From: Marivita geojedonensis
GTDB lineage: Bacteria; Pseudomonadota; Alphaproteobacteria; Rhodobacterales; Rhodobacteraceae
Length of the DNA: 64,000 bases
Direction of reading: 5' to 3'
Assembly (NCBI RefSeq): GCF_002115805.1
Contig: NZ_JFKC01000004.1
Coordinates: 124,001 to 188,000, forward strand
Shown here: piece after piece, positions 9,174 through 19,164 of the stretch
How positions within the stretch are numbered: the first letter of the stretch is position 1
Layout: every line of letters starts with the position of its first letter
The notes under the pieces: generated by a model
What the model was told of the DNA's origin: nothing
What the model saw: only the letters and a program-made list of their open reading frames with translations
Databases searched by the model: none
Made by a program: the position numbers and the translations under genes

Positions 9174-10028
9174 ATGGCAGCGGGCAGAAACGCAAGAGCT
9201 GTGATCGGAGCGGGGCTCTTGGTTGTGATGCTGAGTGCGTGCGGCGATGGAGAACGACCGGGGTTTGGCCCGGGTGGTGTCCCGATCGAGAATTTCACTG
9301 CCGAGCAGATTTTCGAACGTGGTGAATTCGAACTGGATCGCAGCGATCCCGAAGACGCCGCATTCTATTTCTCCGAAGTCGAGCGCCTGTACCCCTATTC
9401 CGAATGGGCGAAGCGCGCGGTGATCATGCAGGCCTATGCGCATCACCAGAACAAGGATTACGAAAACAGCCGATCCGCTGCACAGCGTTACATCGACTTC
9501 TATCCGACAGACGAAGACGCCGCGTATGCGCAATACCTTCTGGCTCTGAGCTATTATGACCAGATTGAGGAAGTCGGCCGGGATCAGGGTTTGACCTTCC
9601 AGGCCCTGCAGGCGTTGCGCACCGTAATCGAACGGTATCCGGACAGTGAATACGCGCGGTCTGCCGTGCTCAAATTCGACCTCGCGTTTGACCACCTCGC
9701 GGCGAAGGAAATGGAGATCGGGCGGTACTATCTGCGCCGCGATCACTATGCCGCCGCGATCAACCGCTTCCGTGTCGTGGTCGAGGATTTCCAGACCACA
9801 ACGCACACGGCCGAAGCATTGCACCGTCTGGTCGAGGCTTATCTGTCTCTGGGTCTGACAGACGAAGCGCAAACGGCAGGGGCCATTCTGGGCTACAACT
9901 ATCAGTCCACGGATTGGTACGAGGACAGTTTCAAACTGCTGACCGGTCGGGGGCTTGAACTCAAGGCCACAGGGGACAACTGGCTGCGGCAGATCTATCG
10001 GCAGATGGTCAAGGGTCAGTGGTTGTAA
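9174..10028 (+). CDS. bamD: Outer membrane assembly lipoprotein BamD (ComL)
   Basis: 284-residue lipoprotein of the BAM complex that folds outer-membrane beta-barrels. A signal peptide ends in the lipobox L-S-A-C with Cys23 as the acylated residue. It is followed by tetratricopeptide-like helices in the typical BamD arrangement (A-A-F-Y-F-S-E-V-E-R-L-Y-P-Y-S repeat, then Y-I-D-F-Y-P-T). GAAGG at 9161-9165 lies 8 bases before the ATG at 9174, which is therefore preferred over the GTG at 9165. It is located between lpxC and recN, the usual alphaproteobacterial order. Confidence 0.93.
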   Translation: MAAGRNARAVIGAGLLVVMLSACGDGERPGFGPGGVPIENFTAEQIFERGEFELDRSDPEDAAFYFSEVERLYPYSEWAKRAVIMQAYAHHQNKDYENSRSAAQRYIDFYPTDEDAAYAQYLLALSYYDQIEEVGRDQGLTFQALQALRTVIERYPDSEYARSAVLKFDLAFDHLAAKEMEIGRYYLRRDHYAAAINRFRVVVEDFQTTTHTAEALHRLVEAYLSLGLTDEAQTAGAILGYNYQSTDWYEDSFKLLTGRGLELKATGDNWLRQIYRQMVKGQWL

Positions 10029-10037
10029 GGGGGACGG

Positions 10038-11714
10038 GTGCGCGCACCCATCCTGCACAAAATGCTGCGTGCGCTTGAAATACGGGACATGTTGATCATT
10101 GACCGGCTGGAACTCGAATTCCAGCCGGGTCTGAACGTGCTGACCGGCGAAACCGGCGCAGGCAAATCGATCCTTCTGGACAGCCTCGGATTCGTGCTGG
10201 GCTGGCGCGGACGCGCCGAACTGGTGCGCAGCGGTGCCGATCAGGGAGAGGTCACGGCGGTCTTTGATCTGCCCCCGGGGCATCCGGCGCGGGACGTTCT
10301 GTCAGACGCCGGATTTGAAGACGCGGACGAATTGATCCTGCGTCGCGTGAACACTTCGGATGGGCGCAAGACGGGGTGGGTGAACGACCGGCGCGTGACC
10401 GGTGAGATGCTGCGTGCGCTGTCGGACACACTGGTGGAGTTGCATGGCCAGCATGACGATCGCGGTCTGCTGAATCCCAAAGGCCACCGCGCGCTTCTGG
10501 ACCAGTTTGCCGGGCATGACGGTCTTCTCTCGGCTGTGAGAACGGCATGGTCGACTTTGTCGAAGGCGCGCAAAGCCCTGGCCGAGGCCGAGGCCGCCTA
10601 TGCCGCTGCCCAGGCAGAGGAAGAGTTCCTGCGCCACTCGGTTGCAGAGTTGGACAAACTCGCGCCGGAACCGGGCGAAGATGCAGACCTCGATGCGCGC
10701 AGGCGGATGATGCAGGCGTCCGAGCGCATCCGGGATGACATTGCCCGCGCGGCTCAGGTCATGGGACAGGATGGGGCCGAAAGCGCAATGTCGGATGCCC
10801 TGCGCTGGCTGGAAGGGGTCAGCGATGCGGCGGACGGTCGGCTGGATGAACCGCTTGCGGCACTGGCTCGGGCGATGGCGGAACTGGACGAAGCGGCGCG
10901 CGGCGTGACCGCGTGCCTCGAAGCGCTTGAGTTCGACCCGCACGAACTTGAAGCGACGGAAGAACGGCTGTTTGCGCTGCGCGGGCTGGCGCGGAAACAC
11001 AGCGTCGCGCCCGATGATCTGGCCGGTTTGGCGGATACGCTGCGGGAACGTCTTTCTGCGCTGGATCAGGGCGCGGACCGCATGACCCGGCTGGGGGCTG
11101 ATCTGCGCGCAGCCGAGGCCGCCTATGAAACCGCAGCCCTGGCCTTGCGCGAGAGTCGCGCAGCAGCGGCGCGAAAGCTGGACAAGGCGGTCTGTGCTGA
11201 ATTGGCCCCACTCAAGATGGAGCGCGCCGTCTTTGTCACCGATCTGACAGAAGCCCCGGCAGGCCCGGACGGCAGCGATGCCGTCGCCTTCACAGTGGCC
11301 ACAAATCCCGGTGCCCCGGCAGGTCCGATTGGCAAGATTGCGTCGGGTGGTGAACTGAGCCGGTTTCTGCTGGCCCTCAAAGTGTGTCTGTCCGAACAGC
11401 GGGACGCCGGGCTGACCATGATCTTCGATGAAATCGACCGAGGTGTCGGCGGGGCGACGGCTGATGCGGTGGGGCGGCGTCTTGCTGCGCTGGCACAGGG
11501 CGGGCAGGTTCTTGTGGTCACACACTCTCCTCAGGTTGCGGCGCTTGGGGCGCATCACTGGCGGGTGGAAAAGCAGGTCGCCGATCAGCAGACCACCTCG
11601 ACCGTCATCCCGCTCGATCCGTCTGCGCGGGAAGGGGAAATCGCCCGCATGCTGTCCGGGGATACGATTACGGATGAGGCCCGCGCTGCCGCGCGAGCAT
11701 TGCTTGCGGGCTAG
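10038..11714 (+). CDS. recN: DNA repair protein RecN
   Basis: 558-residue SMC-like ATPase used in double-strand break repair. Walker A G-E-T-G-A-G-K-S is at residues 37-44. A long coiled-coil middle (about 160-370, rich in Ala, Glu and Arg) is followed by the ABC signature S-G-G-E-L-S-R and Walker B M-I-F-D-E-I-D. The GTG at 10038 has a good AAGGGGG site. The ATG at 10062 would give the more usual N-terminus M-L-R-A-L-E-I but has no ribosome site, so the start is uncertain by eight codons. It follows bamD by 9 bases and is likely co-transcribed. Confidence 0.94.
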   Translation: MRAPILHKMLRALEIRDMLIIDRLELEFQPGLNVLTGETGAGKSILLDSLGFVLGWRGRAELVRSGADQGEVTAVFDLPPGHPARDVLSDAGFEDADELILRRVNTSDGRKTGWVNDRRVTGEMLRALSDTLVELHGQHDDRGLLNPKGHRALLDQFAGHDGLLSAVRTAWSTLSKARKALAEAEAAYAAAQAEEEFLRHSVAELDKLAPEPGEDADLDARRRMMQASERIRDDIARAAQVMGQDGAESAMSDALRWLEGVSDAADGRLDEPLAALARAMAELDEAARGVTACLEALEFDPHELEATEERLFALRGLARKHSVAPDDLAGLADTLRERLSALDQGADRMTRLGADLRAAEAAYETAALALRESRAAAARKLDKAVCAELAPLKMERAVFVTDLTEAPAGPDGSDAVAFTVATNPGAPAGPIGKIASGGELSRFLLALKVCLSEQRDAGLTMIFDEIDRGVGGATADAVGRRLAALAQGGQVLVVTHSPQVAALGAHHWRVEKQVADQQTTSTVIPLDPSAREGEIARMLSGDTITDEARAAARALLAG

Positions 11715-12014
11715 AGCCGGCTAAATCGGAACGCGGTCGGTGCGAGCGTGAATCAACCGATATTTGTGTCGGCGCTGCACCTGTCGGTCCAAATCCGTCG
11801 CGCATCACGGCATGGTCTCAGGTCCCGGTGATTGCCAGTTCCGGTTTGGCAGGAAACCATAAAACCCGGATCGATCGCGCTGGCGGGTGTGTCCTGACAC
11901 CGACCGTTACAGAGTTTGATCGCCGAGGGGGTGGACAGTTCAGGCGCATTGAATAAGCCTTGGTAATCAGAAGATTTTTGGTGCATTGCGCCTTCCCCGA
12001 AAGGACCGCTGGGC
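11715..12014. other. 300-base intergenic region between recN and the chloride channel gene
   Basis: No open frame, RNA gene or strong hairpin was recognised. It presumably contains the promoter of the downstream channel gene; AAAGGA at 12000-12005 is its ribosome site. Confidence 0.4.
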
Positions 12015-13691
12015 ATGGTTCCGGCTTTGCGTCGACAATTGCTGGCAATGAAGAGACAGTTCGCGCGCGGCTGGGATTTGCTGCGCCATAAAGGACCGTC
12101 GCAGTTTCAGTTCTGGCTGATTGCGCTGTTGATCGGACTGGCCGCAGGCCTGGCGGCCACGGTGTTCCGCCTTGGGATCACGTTTCTGCAAACCTCGGTT
12201 TACGGCACGCCCAGCGTAACGACCATTCACTCCTATGCCGAGACCCTTCCCTGGTGGTTGCTGCTGGCAATCCCGACACTGGGCGGATTGGTGGTTGGTG
12301 TGATCGTTCACTACTTCACCCCGGACGGACGGGTTCGGTCTGTGGCAGATGTCATTGAAGGGGCCGCGCTGAACGACGGACGGGTTGAAAAGAAGGCTGG
12401 AATCGCTTCGGCCATTTCTTCGTGGATCACGCTCTCCACAGGTGGAAGCACGGGACGGGAAGGCCCGGTGGTGCATATCGCTGCAATGATTTCGTCATGG
12501 GTGTCGAACACGATCCGTGCCGACGGCATCACGGGGCGGGATCTTCTGGGATGCGCCGTGGCGGCTGCCGTGTCTGCCAGCTTCAACGCTCCGATTGCCG
12601 GTGCGCTGTTTGCGCTTGAGGTGATCCTGCGGCACTTCGCCGTGCACGCCTTCGCCCCGATTGTCGTCGCGAGCGCAGCGGGCACGGTGATCAACCGATT
12701 GGTGTTCGGGGATGTCACCGAATTCACGCTGCCCGGAACGACCACGGTCGAGTTCTATCTCGAGCTTCCTGCGTTCTTCATCCTCGGGCTGGTCTGCGGG
12801 CTGGTCGCGGTGGCGATGATGCGCGCGGTGTTTCTTGCGGACGATGTCGGTTCCCGGTTGCAGAAGTCCTTGGGGCTCCCGCTTCTGCTGCGGCCTGCGG
12901 TGGCCGGCATGTTGCTGGGCGCAATGGCGATCTGGTTTCCCCACATCATCGGCGTCGGATACGAGACCACGTCGCGCGCGTTGACCGGGGCGCTGCTTTG
13001 GCACGAGGCCGTGGTTTTCGCGATGCTCAAGGTGGTGGCTGTCGCCGTTACCATGGGCGGCCGTATGGGCGGCGGAGTGTTTTCGCCTTCGCTGATGCTT
13101 GGTGCGCTGACGGGTCTGGCCTTTGGCCTGATCGCAACCGGGCTCTTCCCCGATCAGTCGGGCACGGCAACACTCTATGCGCTCGCCGGCATGGGAGCGG
13201 TTGCCGCTGCGGTTCTGGGAGCGCCGATCTCGACCACGCTGATTGTTTTCGAACTGACGGGCGACTGGCAGACCGGACTGGCGGTGATGGTGTCTGTGTC
13301 GATGTCCACCGCAGTCGCGGCACGGCTGGTCGATCGGTCGTTCTTCCTGACTCAACTGGAACGGCGAAACGTTCACCTGGCCGCCGGACCGCAGGCATAT
13401 CTTCTTGCAATGTTTAGGGTGCAGGGCGTGATGCGAAAACCGTCTGACGCCAACGCGGCTGATGAGGATGCCTGCCTGACGATGATTGAACAGGGGCTTT
13501 ACGTGCAGGCGCAGGCAACCTTGGAAACCGCGTTGCCGCTCTTTGACAGATCAGGCGTGGCGTTCCTGCCCGTGGTCCGGCCTGATGGGCCCGAAGGCGC
13601 GCCCGTGCTTCAGGGCGCGTTGTTCCATGTGGATGCTCTCAAGGCCTACAACCGTGCGCTTGCCGCGACAGCCGCAGAAGAACACAGCTGA
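12015..13691 (+). CDS. ClC-family chloride channel or chloride/proton antiporter
   Basis: 558-residue integral membrane protein with the many hydrophobic helices of the ClC fold. Selectivity motifs visible: G-R-E-G-P at residues 147-151, where Glu149 is the gating glutamate, and G-G-G-V-F-S-P-S-L (the G-x-F-x-P motif). The usual G-S-G-I-P motif is replaced by a diverged D-V-I-E-G segment near residue 115. The last 120 residues form a cytoplasmic CBS-like domain. The gating glutamate is compatible with either a channel or an H+/Cl- exchanger. It converges on the DUF427 gene with 6 bases between stops. Confidence 0.88.
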   Translation: MVPALRRQLLAMKRQFARGWDLLRHKGPSQFQFWLIALLIGLAAGLAATVFRLGITFLQTSVYGTPSVTTIHSYAETLPWWLLLAIPTLGGLVVGVIVHYFTPDGRVRSVADVIEGAALNDGRVEKKAGIASAISSWITLSTGGSTGREGPVVHIAAMISSWVSNTIRADGITGRDLLGCAVAAAVSASFNAPIAGALFALEVILRHFAVHAFAPIVVASAAGTVINRLVFGDVTEFTLPGTTTVEFYLELPAFFILGLVCGLVAVAMMRAVFLADDVGSRLQKSLGLPLLLRPAVAGMLLGAMAIWFPHIIGVGYETTSRALTGALLWHEAVVFAMLKVVAVAVTMGGRMGGGVFSPSLMLGALTGLAFGLIATGLFPDQSGTATLYALAGMGAVAAAVLGAPISTTLIVFELTGDWQTGLAVMVSVSMSTAVAARLVDRSFFLTQLERRNVHLAAGPQAYLLAMFRVQGVMRKPSDANAADEDACLTMIEQGLYVQAQATLETALPLFDRSGVAFLPVVRPDGPEGAPVLQGALFHVDALKAYNRALAATAAEEHS

Positions 13692-13697
13692 CCAAAT

Positions 13698-14042
13698 TCA
13701 GATTTGTTCGACCTGCACGCCGTCCTGAACGTAGAAGGCGAGGTGGTCCTTGATTTCGGCCACATCGTCCTTCGGGGATTCATAGCTCCAGACCGCGTTT
13801 TCGTAGGTTTTGCTTTTCGAGACGATGTTGAAATAGCTGGCCTGACCCTTATGCGGGCAGGTGGTGCTGTGATCGGATGAATCCAGAAACGCCATCGCGA
13901 CGTCCGAGCGGGGGAAGTAGATCACGAAGGGCATGTCGCCTTCTGTCAGTTCCAGTGCGTTCCGGCTTTCCGCGATCACGGCGCCTCCGGCGCGCACCAC
14001 CCAAGTTCCGTCAGCGGGTCTGATTCTGATGTTTTTCTGCAT
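13698..14042 (-). CDS. DUF427 domain protein
   Basis: 114-residue soluble protein matching the DUF427 family: a compact beta fold with I-R-I-x-P ... V-V-x-A-G-G-x-V-I-A-E-S at the start and D-H-S-T-T-C-P-H-K-G-Q-A-S-Y-F in the middle, the family's signature Cys-Pro-His-Lys-Gly stretch. The biochemical role of the family is not established. It is convergent with the chloride channel gene and stands alone 59 bases before the end of pepP. Confidence 0.85.
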   Translation of the reverse strand: MQKNIRIRPADGTWVVRAGGAVIAESRNALELTEGDMPFVIYFPRSDVAMAFLDSSDHSTTCPHKGQASYFNIVSKSKTYENAVWSYESPKDDVAEIKDHLAFYVQDGVQVEQI

Positions 14043-14101
14043 GTTCCATCCCTTTTGACTGCGATGTACCGGGGTTAGCGGGGGAATGTAAATGTTTATG
14101 G

Positions 14102-15883
14102 TCAGATCGGGGCGCAGACTCTGGTGAGCCAGCCTGACACTTCGCCGTCAACCAGCGGCCCGATCCGCGCCAGAACGTTTGCGTGGTAGCTGTTGAGCCA
14201 GTCGCGTTCCGCTGCCGTGAGCAATTCCCGGTCGACAAGACGCGTGTCGATCGGGACGTAAGTCAGCGTCTCGAACCGTAGCATCTCGGGCACTGTCTGA
14301 CCGGGCAGGGCGGGGGCTTCCTCGACAACCACGAGGTTTTCGATCCTGATGCCAAAGGCGCCTTCGCGGTAGAAACCGGGTTCGTTCGACAGGATCATTC
14401 CCGGAAGGAACGGCACGGTTCCGGTCCGTGCAAGGCGCTGAGGCCCTTCATGCACGCTCAGGTACGAGCCGACCCCATGCCCGGTCCCGTGCCCATAGTC
14501 CAACCCGTGTTCCCATAGCGCCATCCGGGCCAGCGCATCCATGTCGCGCCCAGCCAGCCCCTTGGGCCAGCGAAGTCGCGAGATGGCGATCATGCCCTTG
14601 AGAACGAGCGTAAAGGCCCGTCGCTCCTCATCGCCTACGGCACCGATGGCCATCGTGCGGGTGATGTCCGTCGTGCCATCGACATACTGTCCGCCGCTGT
14701 CAACAAGAAGCAGCCCCGGGGCAACTGTCCGGTTGGTCTTTTCGGTGACCCGGTAGTGAACGATCGCCCCGTTCGGACCGGCCCCGGCAATCGTGTCGAA
14801 GCTGATATCCCGCAATGCGTTGGTCGCCGCGCGCTCGCCCTCTAGCCGCGTTACCACATCGATCTCGCTGAAGCTGCCGGGGGTCTGCTGATCCAGCCAG
14901 CACAGGAACCGCGCCATCGCCGCTCCGTCGCGCAGATGGGCCGCCCGCGTGCCGTCAAGTTCGGCGGCGGTCTTGCAGGCCTTGGGCAAGGCACAGGGAT
15001 CCTGCGCTTCGATCATCTCGAGTCCGGCCTCAGCCAGCGTGTCGGCCACGATCACGGGACAGCTTGCCGGGTCGATCTGAACCGGGCCATCGAGCCTGGA
15101 CAGGGACGGCAGGAACTCTTCCACCGGGGCCACGCTCACGTTGGGGCCAAGATGGTCGCCAAGATTGACCAGCTTGTCCGGGTTTACGAACAGCGTCACG
15201 CGGCCCTCTTCATGCAGAAGCGCGAAGCCATGCACGAACGGCGTGCGCGGGACATCATCGCCACGGATGTTCAGAAGCCAGCAGATGCTGTCCGGCAGGG
15301 TCAGAACCGCCGCTTTCGCAGGGGCCAGTGTTCCGGCCAGTCGGGCGATCTTGTCTGCGTGCGCCTCTCCGGTCAGGTCCACAGGTTGAACAAATGCCGG
15401 AGTTGCCGGGGCAGGCGGTTGGTCCTTCCAGATCCCATCGACTAGGTTCTCGGTTCGCCTCAGGATGATGCCGCCGGTGCTGGCTTCCAGTTCCCGTAGC
15501 TGGGAAAGCGTGTGAAGCCATGGGTCGAACCCCACCACAGCACCCGGTGAAACATTGCGTGAGATCCAGCCGCCAAGCGTCACCTCGGGCCAATCCACCG
15601 GGGTGAAGACATCCGCCACCTGCGCGCGCACCTGCACCCGGTAGCGCCCATCCACAAACACACCAGCCGTGTCGTGAAGAGCCACGCAGAACCCCGCCGA
15701 CCCGGTGAATCCGGTCAGCCACGCCAGTCGGCTGTCGCGCTCGGCCACGTATTCGCCCTGATGGGCATCGGCGCGGGGCACGATGAACCCGTCCAGACCC
15801 GCAGCCTCCATTTCGGCACGCAATGCGGCCAGACGCGGCGGACCCTGTTCCGGTGAAGACGTTTCTGAAAAGCTTTGGAACAT
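14102..15883 (-). CDS. pepP: Xaa-Pro aminopeptidase (M24B family)
   Basis: 593-residue dimetal aminopeptidase that removes N-terminal residues before proline. It has two creatinase-like N-terminal domains and the pita-bread catalytic domain. Metal ligands are seen as V-D-S-G-G-Q-Y ... G-T-T-D-I-T-R-T (two Asp), G-H-G-T-G-H-G-V-G (His), L-S-N-E-P-G-F-Y (Glu) and I-R-I-E-N-L (Glu). The ATG at 15883 is preceded by GAAAGG on the minus strand; the frame is open further upstream to 16012, but that stretch overlaps an intergenic repeat and lacks family features. Length matches the long APP form. Confidence 0.94.
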   Translation of the reverse strand: MFQSFSETSSPEQGPPRLAALRAEMEAAGLDGFIVPRADAHQGEYVAERDSRLAWLTGFTGSAGFCVALHDTAGVFVDGRYRVQVRAQVADVFTPVDWPEVTLGGWISRNVSPGAVVGFDPWLHTLSQLRELEASTGGIILRRTENLVDGIWKDQPPAPATPAFVQPVDLTGEAHADKIARLAGTLAPAKAAVLTLPDSICWLLNIRGDDVPRTPFVHGFALLHEEGRVTLFVNPDKLVNLGDHLGPNVSVAPVEEFLPSLSRLDGPVQIDPASCPVIVADTLAEAGLEMIEAQDPCALPKACKTAAELDGTRAAHLRDGAAMARFLCWLDQQTPGSFSEIDVVTRLEGERAATNALRDISFDTIAGAGPNGAIVHYRVTEKTNRTVAPGLLLVDSGGQYVDGTTDITRTMAIGAVGDEERRAFTLVLKGMIAISRLRWPKGLAGRDMDALARMALWEHGLDYGHGTGHGVGSYLSVHEGPQRLARTGTVPFLPGMILSNEPGFYREGAFGIRIENLVVVEEAPALPGQTVPEMLRFETLTYVPIDTRLVDRELLTAAERDWLNSYHANVLARIGPLVDGEVSGWLTRVCAPI

Positions 15884-15955
15884 GACACGGCCTTTCTTCG
15901 ATTGGGCGCGAGCGAAACCGGAAATCTGCGCGATGGCAAGTCCCGCTGCACGGTC

Positions 15956-15996
15956 CAGGGGGGGAACTGTCCCCTGCTTCTTCTTTGTCCAAATAC
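15956..15996. repeat. Roseobacter-type intergenic hairpin repeat, copy 1
   Basis: CAGGGG at 15956-15961 pairs with CCCCTG at 15971-15976, followed by TTCTTTGTCCAAATAC at 15981-15996. The T-C-T-T-T-G ... A-A-A-T-A-C string recurs at 18007-18025 and, diverged and inverted, near 47732-47750. It lies between cobT and pepP. Confidence 0.45.
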
Positions 15997-16056
15997 GCAG
16001 AACGCGGCCCACAGGGCCGCGCCGGTCGGACCGGCTGACCCGGTCCGAAATCAGGA

Positions 16057-17934
16057 TCAGCTCGCGCGCTTGATGCCCATGAGCCGTGCCCGCGCACGCG
16101 GATCACTGTCAAAGAGCGACGCCAGCTGTTCGGTCATGGCCCCGGCCAGCTGTTCCACGTCGGTAATCGTCACCGCCCGCTCATAATACCGCGTCACATC
16201 GTGGCCGATGCCGATGGCCAGCAACTCGACCTGCTTGCGCCGCTCCACCATGGCGATCACATCGCGCAGGTGCTTCTCAAGGTAATTGGCCGGGTTCACC
16301 GACAGGGTGCTGTCATCGACCGGAGCCCCGTCCGAGATCACCATGAGGATCTTCCGCGCCTCAGAGCGGTGCAGCATCCGCCGATGCGCCCATTCCAACG
16401 CCTCGCCGTCGATGTTTTCCTTCAGCAGACCCTCTTTCATCATCAGGCCGAGGTTCGACCGGGTGCGCCGCCATGGTGCGTCGGCCCCCTTGTAGATGAT
16501 GTGACGCAGGTCGTTCAGTCGGCCAGGCTGCTGTTCACGGCCCTCGTTCAGCCACCGTTCACGCGCTTGGCCACCCTTCCACGCGCGGGTGGTGAATCCA
16601 AGGATTTCGACCTTCACCGAGCATCGTTCCAGCGTGCGGGCCAGCACGTCAGCACAGATCGCCGCGATGGAGATCGGACGTCCTCGCATCGATCCGGAAT
16701 TGTCCAGCAGCAGCGTCACGACTGTATCCCGGAACTCGGTGTCCTTTTCGACCTTGAAGGACAGCGGTGTGGTCGGATTCGCCACAACGCGCGCCAGACG
16801 GCCCGCATCGAGAATTCCTTCCTCAAGGTCGAACTCCCAGGACCGGTTCTGCTGCGCCTGAAGACGACGCTGCAGCTTGTTGGCCAACCGGCTGACCGCG
16901 CCTTTTAGCGGCTCAAGCTGTTGGTCGAGATAGGCGCGCAGACGTTCCAACTCGACCGGCTCGGCGAGGTCCTCGGCAAGGATTTCCTCGTCATGTTCGG
17001 TGTCGAATACCTTGTAGTCCGGATCGGCTTCGGAAATCGGGGCCGGGGGCGGCGGTTCGAGAGGCGCTTCGCCCTCTGGCATCTCCGCCTCGTCGCTCAG
17101 GTCCTGATCGGCCATCTCGTCCATCGAGACCTGGGCCTGGCTGGGGTCCTGGGTTTCGTCCTGGCTCGACTCCGGGCTCGCTTCCGCGTCTTCTTCCTGA
17201 TCCTCGTCCTGACCTGTGCTGTCGGGCTCCTGCTCGTCGTCGCTGCCCTCTTCTGCCTGATCCTCGGATTCCTCATCAAGCTCGTCGGGGTCATCGCCCA
17301 ACTGGTCGCCATAGCCCAGATCGGTGATCACGGCGCGGGTGAAGCGGGCAAAGGCCGCCTGATCGCTCAACACGTCCTGAAGATTCTCCAGCGTGCCGCC
17401 CGCCTGCTCTTCGATGAAACCCCGCCACAGGTCCATGACGTTCTGAGCGCCCTGCGGAAGGTCGCGCCCGGTCGCGAGATGACGCACCAGATAGCCTGCG
17501 GCTTCCGCAAGCGGCGCCTCCGAGGCTTCGCGGATCTGGTCGTAGCCGCGGCGCATCGCGTCGTGGCCGATCTTGGCGTCGATGTTGCCAGCCGTGCCGG
17601 GCATATCGCGCGCGCCCATCGCTTCGCAGCGCGCGGTCTCCATCGACTCGTAAAGCTCCCGCGCCAATTCTCCCTGCGGCGCGTACCGCGCATGTGTGCC
17701 CGCATCGTGATAACGGCGATACATCGCCATCGCATCGGCCGTGCCGCGCGCCAGCATGACCTCGTCCCGCGTCAGGCGGCGGCTGATCTGTGGCAGACGC
17801 ATTGCATCGCCGGACATGCCTGACGGATCGACCGAGTAGCTGACGGTCAGTTCCGGATCATGCGCCAGAACCTTGGTCGCTTCGGCCAGCGCTTTCTTGA
17901 ACGGATCGGCTGGGTTGTCACTGGGTTTGCTCAT
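16057..17934 (-). CDS. cobT: Cobaltochelatase subunit CobT
   Basis: 625-residue subunit of the aerobic CobNST cobaltochelatase, which inserts Co2+ into hydrogenobyrinate a,c-diamide in B12 synthesis. The N-terminal domain (1-210) is followed by a strongly acidic linker (about 213-300, runs of Asp and Glu) and a C-terminal von Willebrand A domain with the MIDAS motif D-N-S-G-S-M at residues 411-416. This is the standard CobT layout. It is encoded downstream of cobS on the same strand, separated by two hairpins. CobT and CobS form the AAA+ chaperone-like motor; CobN is not in this window. Confidence 0.96.
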   Translation of the reverse strand: MSKPSDNPADPFKKALAEATKVLAHDPELTVSYSVDPSGMSGDAMRLPQISRRLTRDEVMLARGTADAMAMYRRYHDAGTHARYAPQGELARELYESMETARCEAMGARDMPGTAGNIDAKIGHDAMRRGYDQIREASEAPLAEAAGYLVRHLATGRDLPQGAQNVMDLWRGFIEEQAGGTLENLQDVLSDQAAFARFTRAVITDLGYGDQLGDDPDELDEESEDQAEEGSDDEQEPDSTGQDEDQEEDAEASPESSQDETQDPSQAQVSMDEMADQDLSDEAEMPEGEAPLEPPPPAPISEADPDYKVFDTEHDEEILAEDLAEPVELERLRAYLDQQLEPLKGAVSRLANKLQRRLQAQQNRSWEFDLEEGILDAGRLARVVANPTTPLSFKVEKDTEFRDTVVTLLLDNSGSMRGRPISIAAICADVLARTLERCSVKVEILGFTTRAWKGGQARERWLNEGREQQPGRLNDLRHIIYKGADAPWRRTRSNLGLMMKEGLLKENIDGEALEWAHRRMLHRSEARKILMVISDGAPVDDSTLSVNPANYLEKHLRDVIAMVERRKQVELLAIGIGHDVTRYYERAVTITDVEQLAGAMTEQLASLFDSDPRARARLMGIKRAS

Positions 17935-18006
17935 GACCTGACCTTTCCACGCAGTTCCGGTGCCCGCAACGCCGAAACCTCAGAGGTGCACCGCGTCACG
18001 CAGGTT

Positions 18007-18078
18007 TCTTTGGGCTGAAAATACCTCGGGGGTCTGGGGGTGGAACCCCCAGCCTGTCGGATCGGCATCGCCGATCCG
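18007..18078. repeat. Intergenic hairpin repeat, copy 2, between cobS and cobT
   Basis: A TTCTTTG ... AAAATACC string is followed by CTGGGGGT at 18034-18041 pairing with ACCCCCAG at 18045-18052. A second perfect 9-bp stem, CGGATCGGC at 18058-18066 with GCCGATCCG at 18070-18078, has an ATC loop. No U-run is seen. They sit between cobS and cobT and may adjust expression of the downstream gene. Confidence 0.55.
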
Positions 18079-18085
18079 AACCCCA

Positions 18086-19072
18086 TCACCCAATGCTCAG
18101 CGAAGCCGCGCTTTCAGGCAACTCTTCGTCGAAGCAGCGCTGGTAGAACTCTGCCACGGTCTGACGCTCAAGCTCATCGCACTTGTTGAGGAACGACACC
18201 CGGAAGGCATAACCCACATCGCGGAAGATCTCGGCGTTCTGCGCCCAGGCGATCACGGTGCGTGGGCTCATCACAGTCGAGAGGTCGCCCGACATGAAGG
18301 CGGTGCGCGACAGGTCTGCGACGGTCACCATCTGGCGCACGATCTTGCGGCCCTTTTCGGTGTTGTAATGCGGTGCCTTCGACAGAACGATCGAGGTCTC
18401 GGCGTCGATCGACAGGTAGTTCAGCGTCGCCACCAGCGACCAGCGGTCCATCTGACCCTGGTTGATCTGCTGGGTGCCGTGGTAGAGGCCTGTGGTGTCG
18501 CCCAGACCCACCGTATTGGCGGTGGCGAAGATACGGAAATACTTGTGCGGGGTAATGACCTCGTTCTGGTCAAGCAGCGTCAGCTTGCCGTCGGTCTCCA
18601 GCACCCGCTGGATCACGAACATCACGTCGGCGCGGCCCGCATCGTATTCGTCGAACACGATGGCGGTCGGGTTGCGCAGGGCCCAGGGCAGGATGCCTTC
18701 CTGGAACTGCGTGACCTGCTTGCCATCCACCAGTTTGATGGCGTCTTTGCCGATCAGGTCGATGCGGCTGATGTGGCTGTCGAGGTTGACGCGCACGCAG
18801 GGCCAGTTCAGCCGCGAGGCAATCTGTTCGATATGGGTCGACTTGCCGGTGCCGTGATAGCCTTGGATCATCACGCGCCGGTTGTTGCGGAAGCCCGCGA
18901 GAATCGCGAGCGACGTGTCGGGGTCGAATTTGTATGTGCTGTCGATGTCCGGAACGCGGTCGGTCCGGTCCGGGAAGCCATGGACAACCATGTCCGTATC
19001 AATGCCAAACACCTCGCGTACGGAAATCTCTTCTGTCGGTTTGGCGTTGATGTCGATAGTCCCGTCGGCCAT
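18086..19072 (-). CDS. cobS: Cobaltochelatase subunit CobS
   Basis: 328-residue AAA+ ATPase subunit of the cobaltochelatase. Walker A G-Y-H-G-T-G-K-S is at residues 71-78 and Walker B A-I-V-F-D-E-Y-D in the middle; sensor region [11 protein letters not shown]. The start at 19072 is supported by AAGGATG eight bases upstream on the minus strand; the frame is open to 19123, but the extra residues are not CobS-like. Divergent from the ECF sigma factor gene with about 90 bases between them. With CobT it drives cobalt insertion by CobN. Confidence 0.97.
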   Translation of the reverse strand: MADGTIDINAKPTEEISVREVFGIDTDMVVHGFPDRTDRVPDIDSTYKFDPDTSLAILAGFRNNRRVMIQGYHGTGKSTHIEQIASRLNWPCVRVNLDSHISRIDLIGKDAIKLVDGKQVTQFQEGILPWALRNPTAIVFDEYDAGRADVMFVIQRVLETDGKLTLLDQNEVITPHKYFRIFATANTVGLGDTTGLYHGTQQINQGQMDRWSLVATLNYLSIDAETSIVLSKAPHYNTEKGRKIVRQMVTVADLSRTAFMSGDLSTVMSPRTVIAWAQNAEIFRDVGYAFRVSFLNKCDELERQTVAEFYQRCFDEELPESAASLSIG

Positions 19073-19164
19073 GGTGCGGACATCCTTCTGATGTTGGGGT
19101 GTTGCGCTCGTGTGGTGCAACATAATGGCGGGAGGGGCAAGGGAAAGGGCACGGATATTCTGTG

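Noticed and set aside
15884-16012. N-terminal extension of aminopeptidase P
   Set aside because: It would read through an intergenic repeat; the ATG at 15883 has a good ribosome site.
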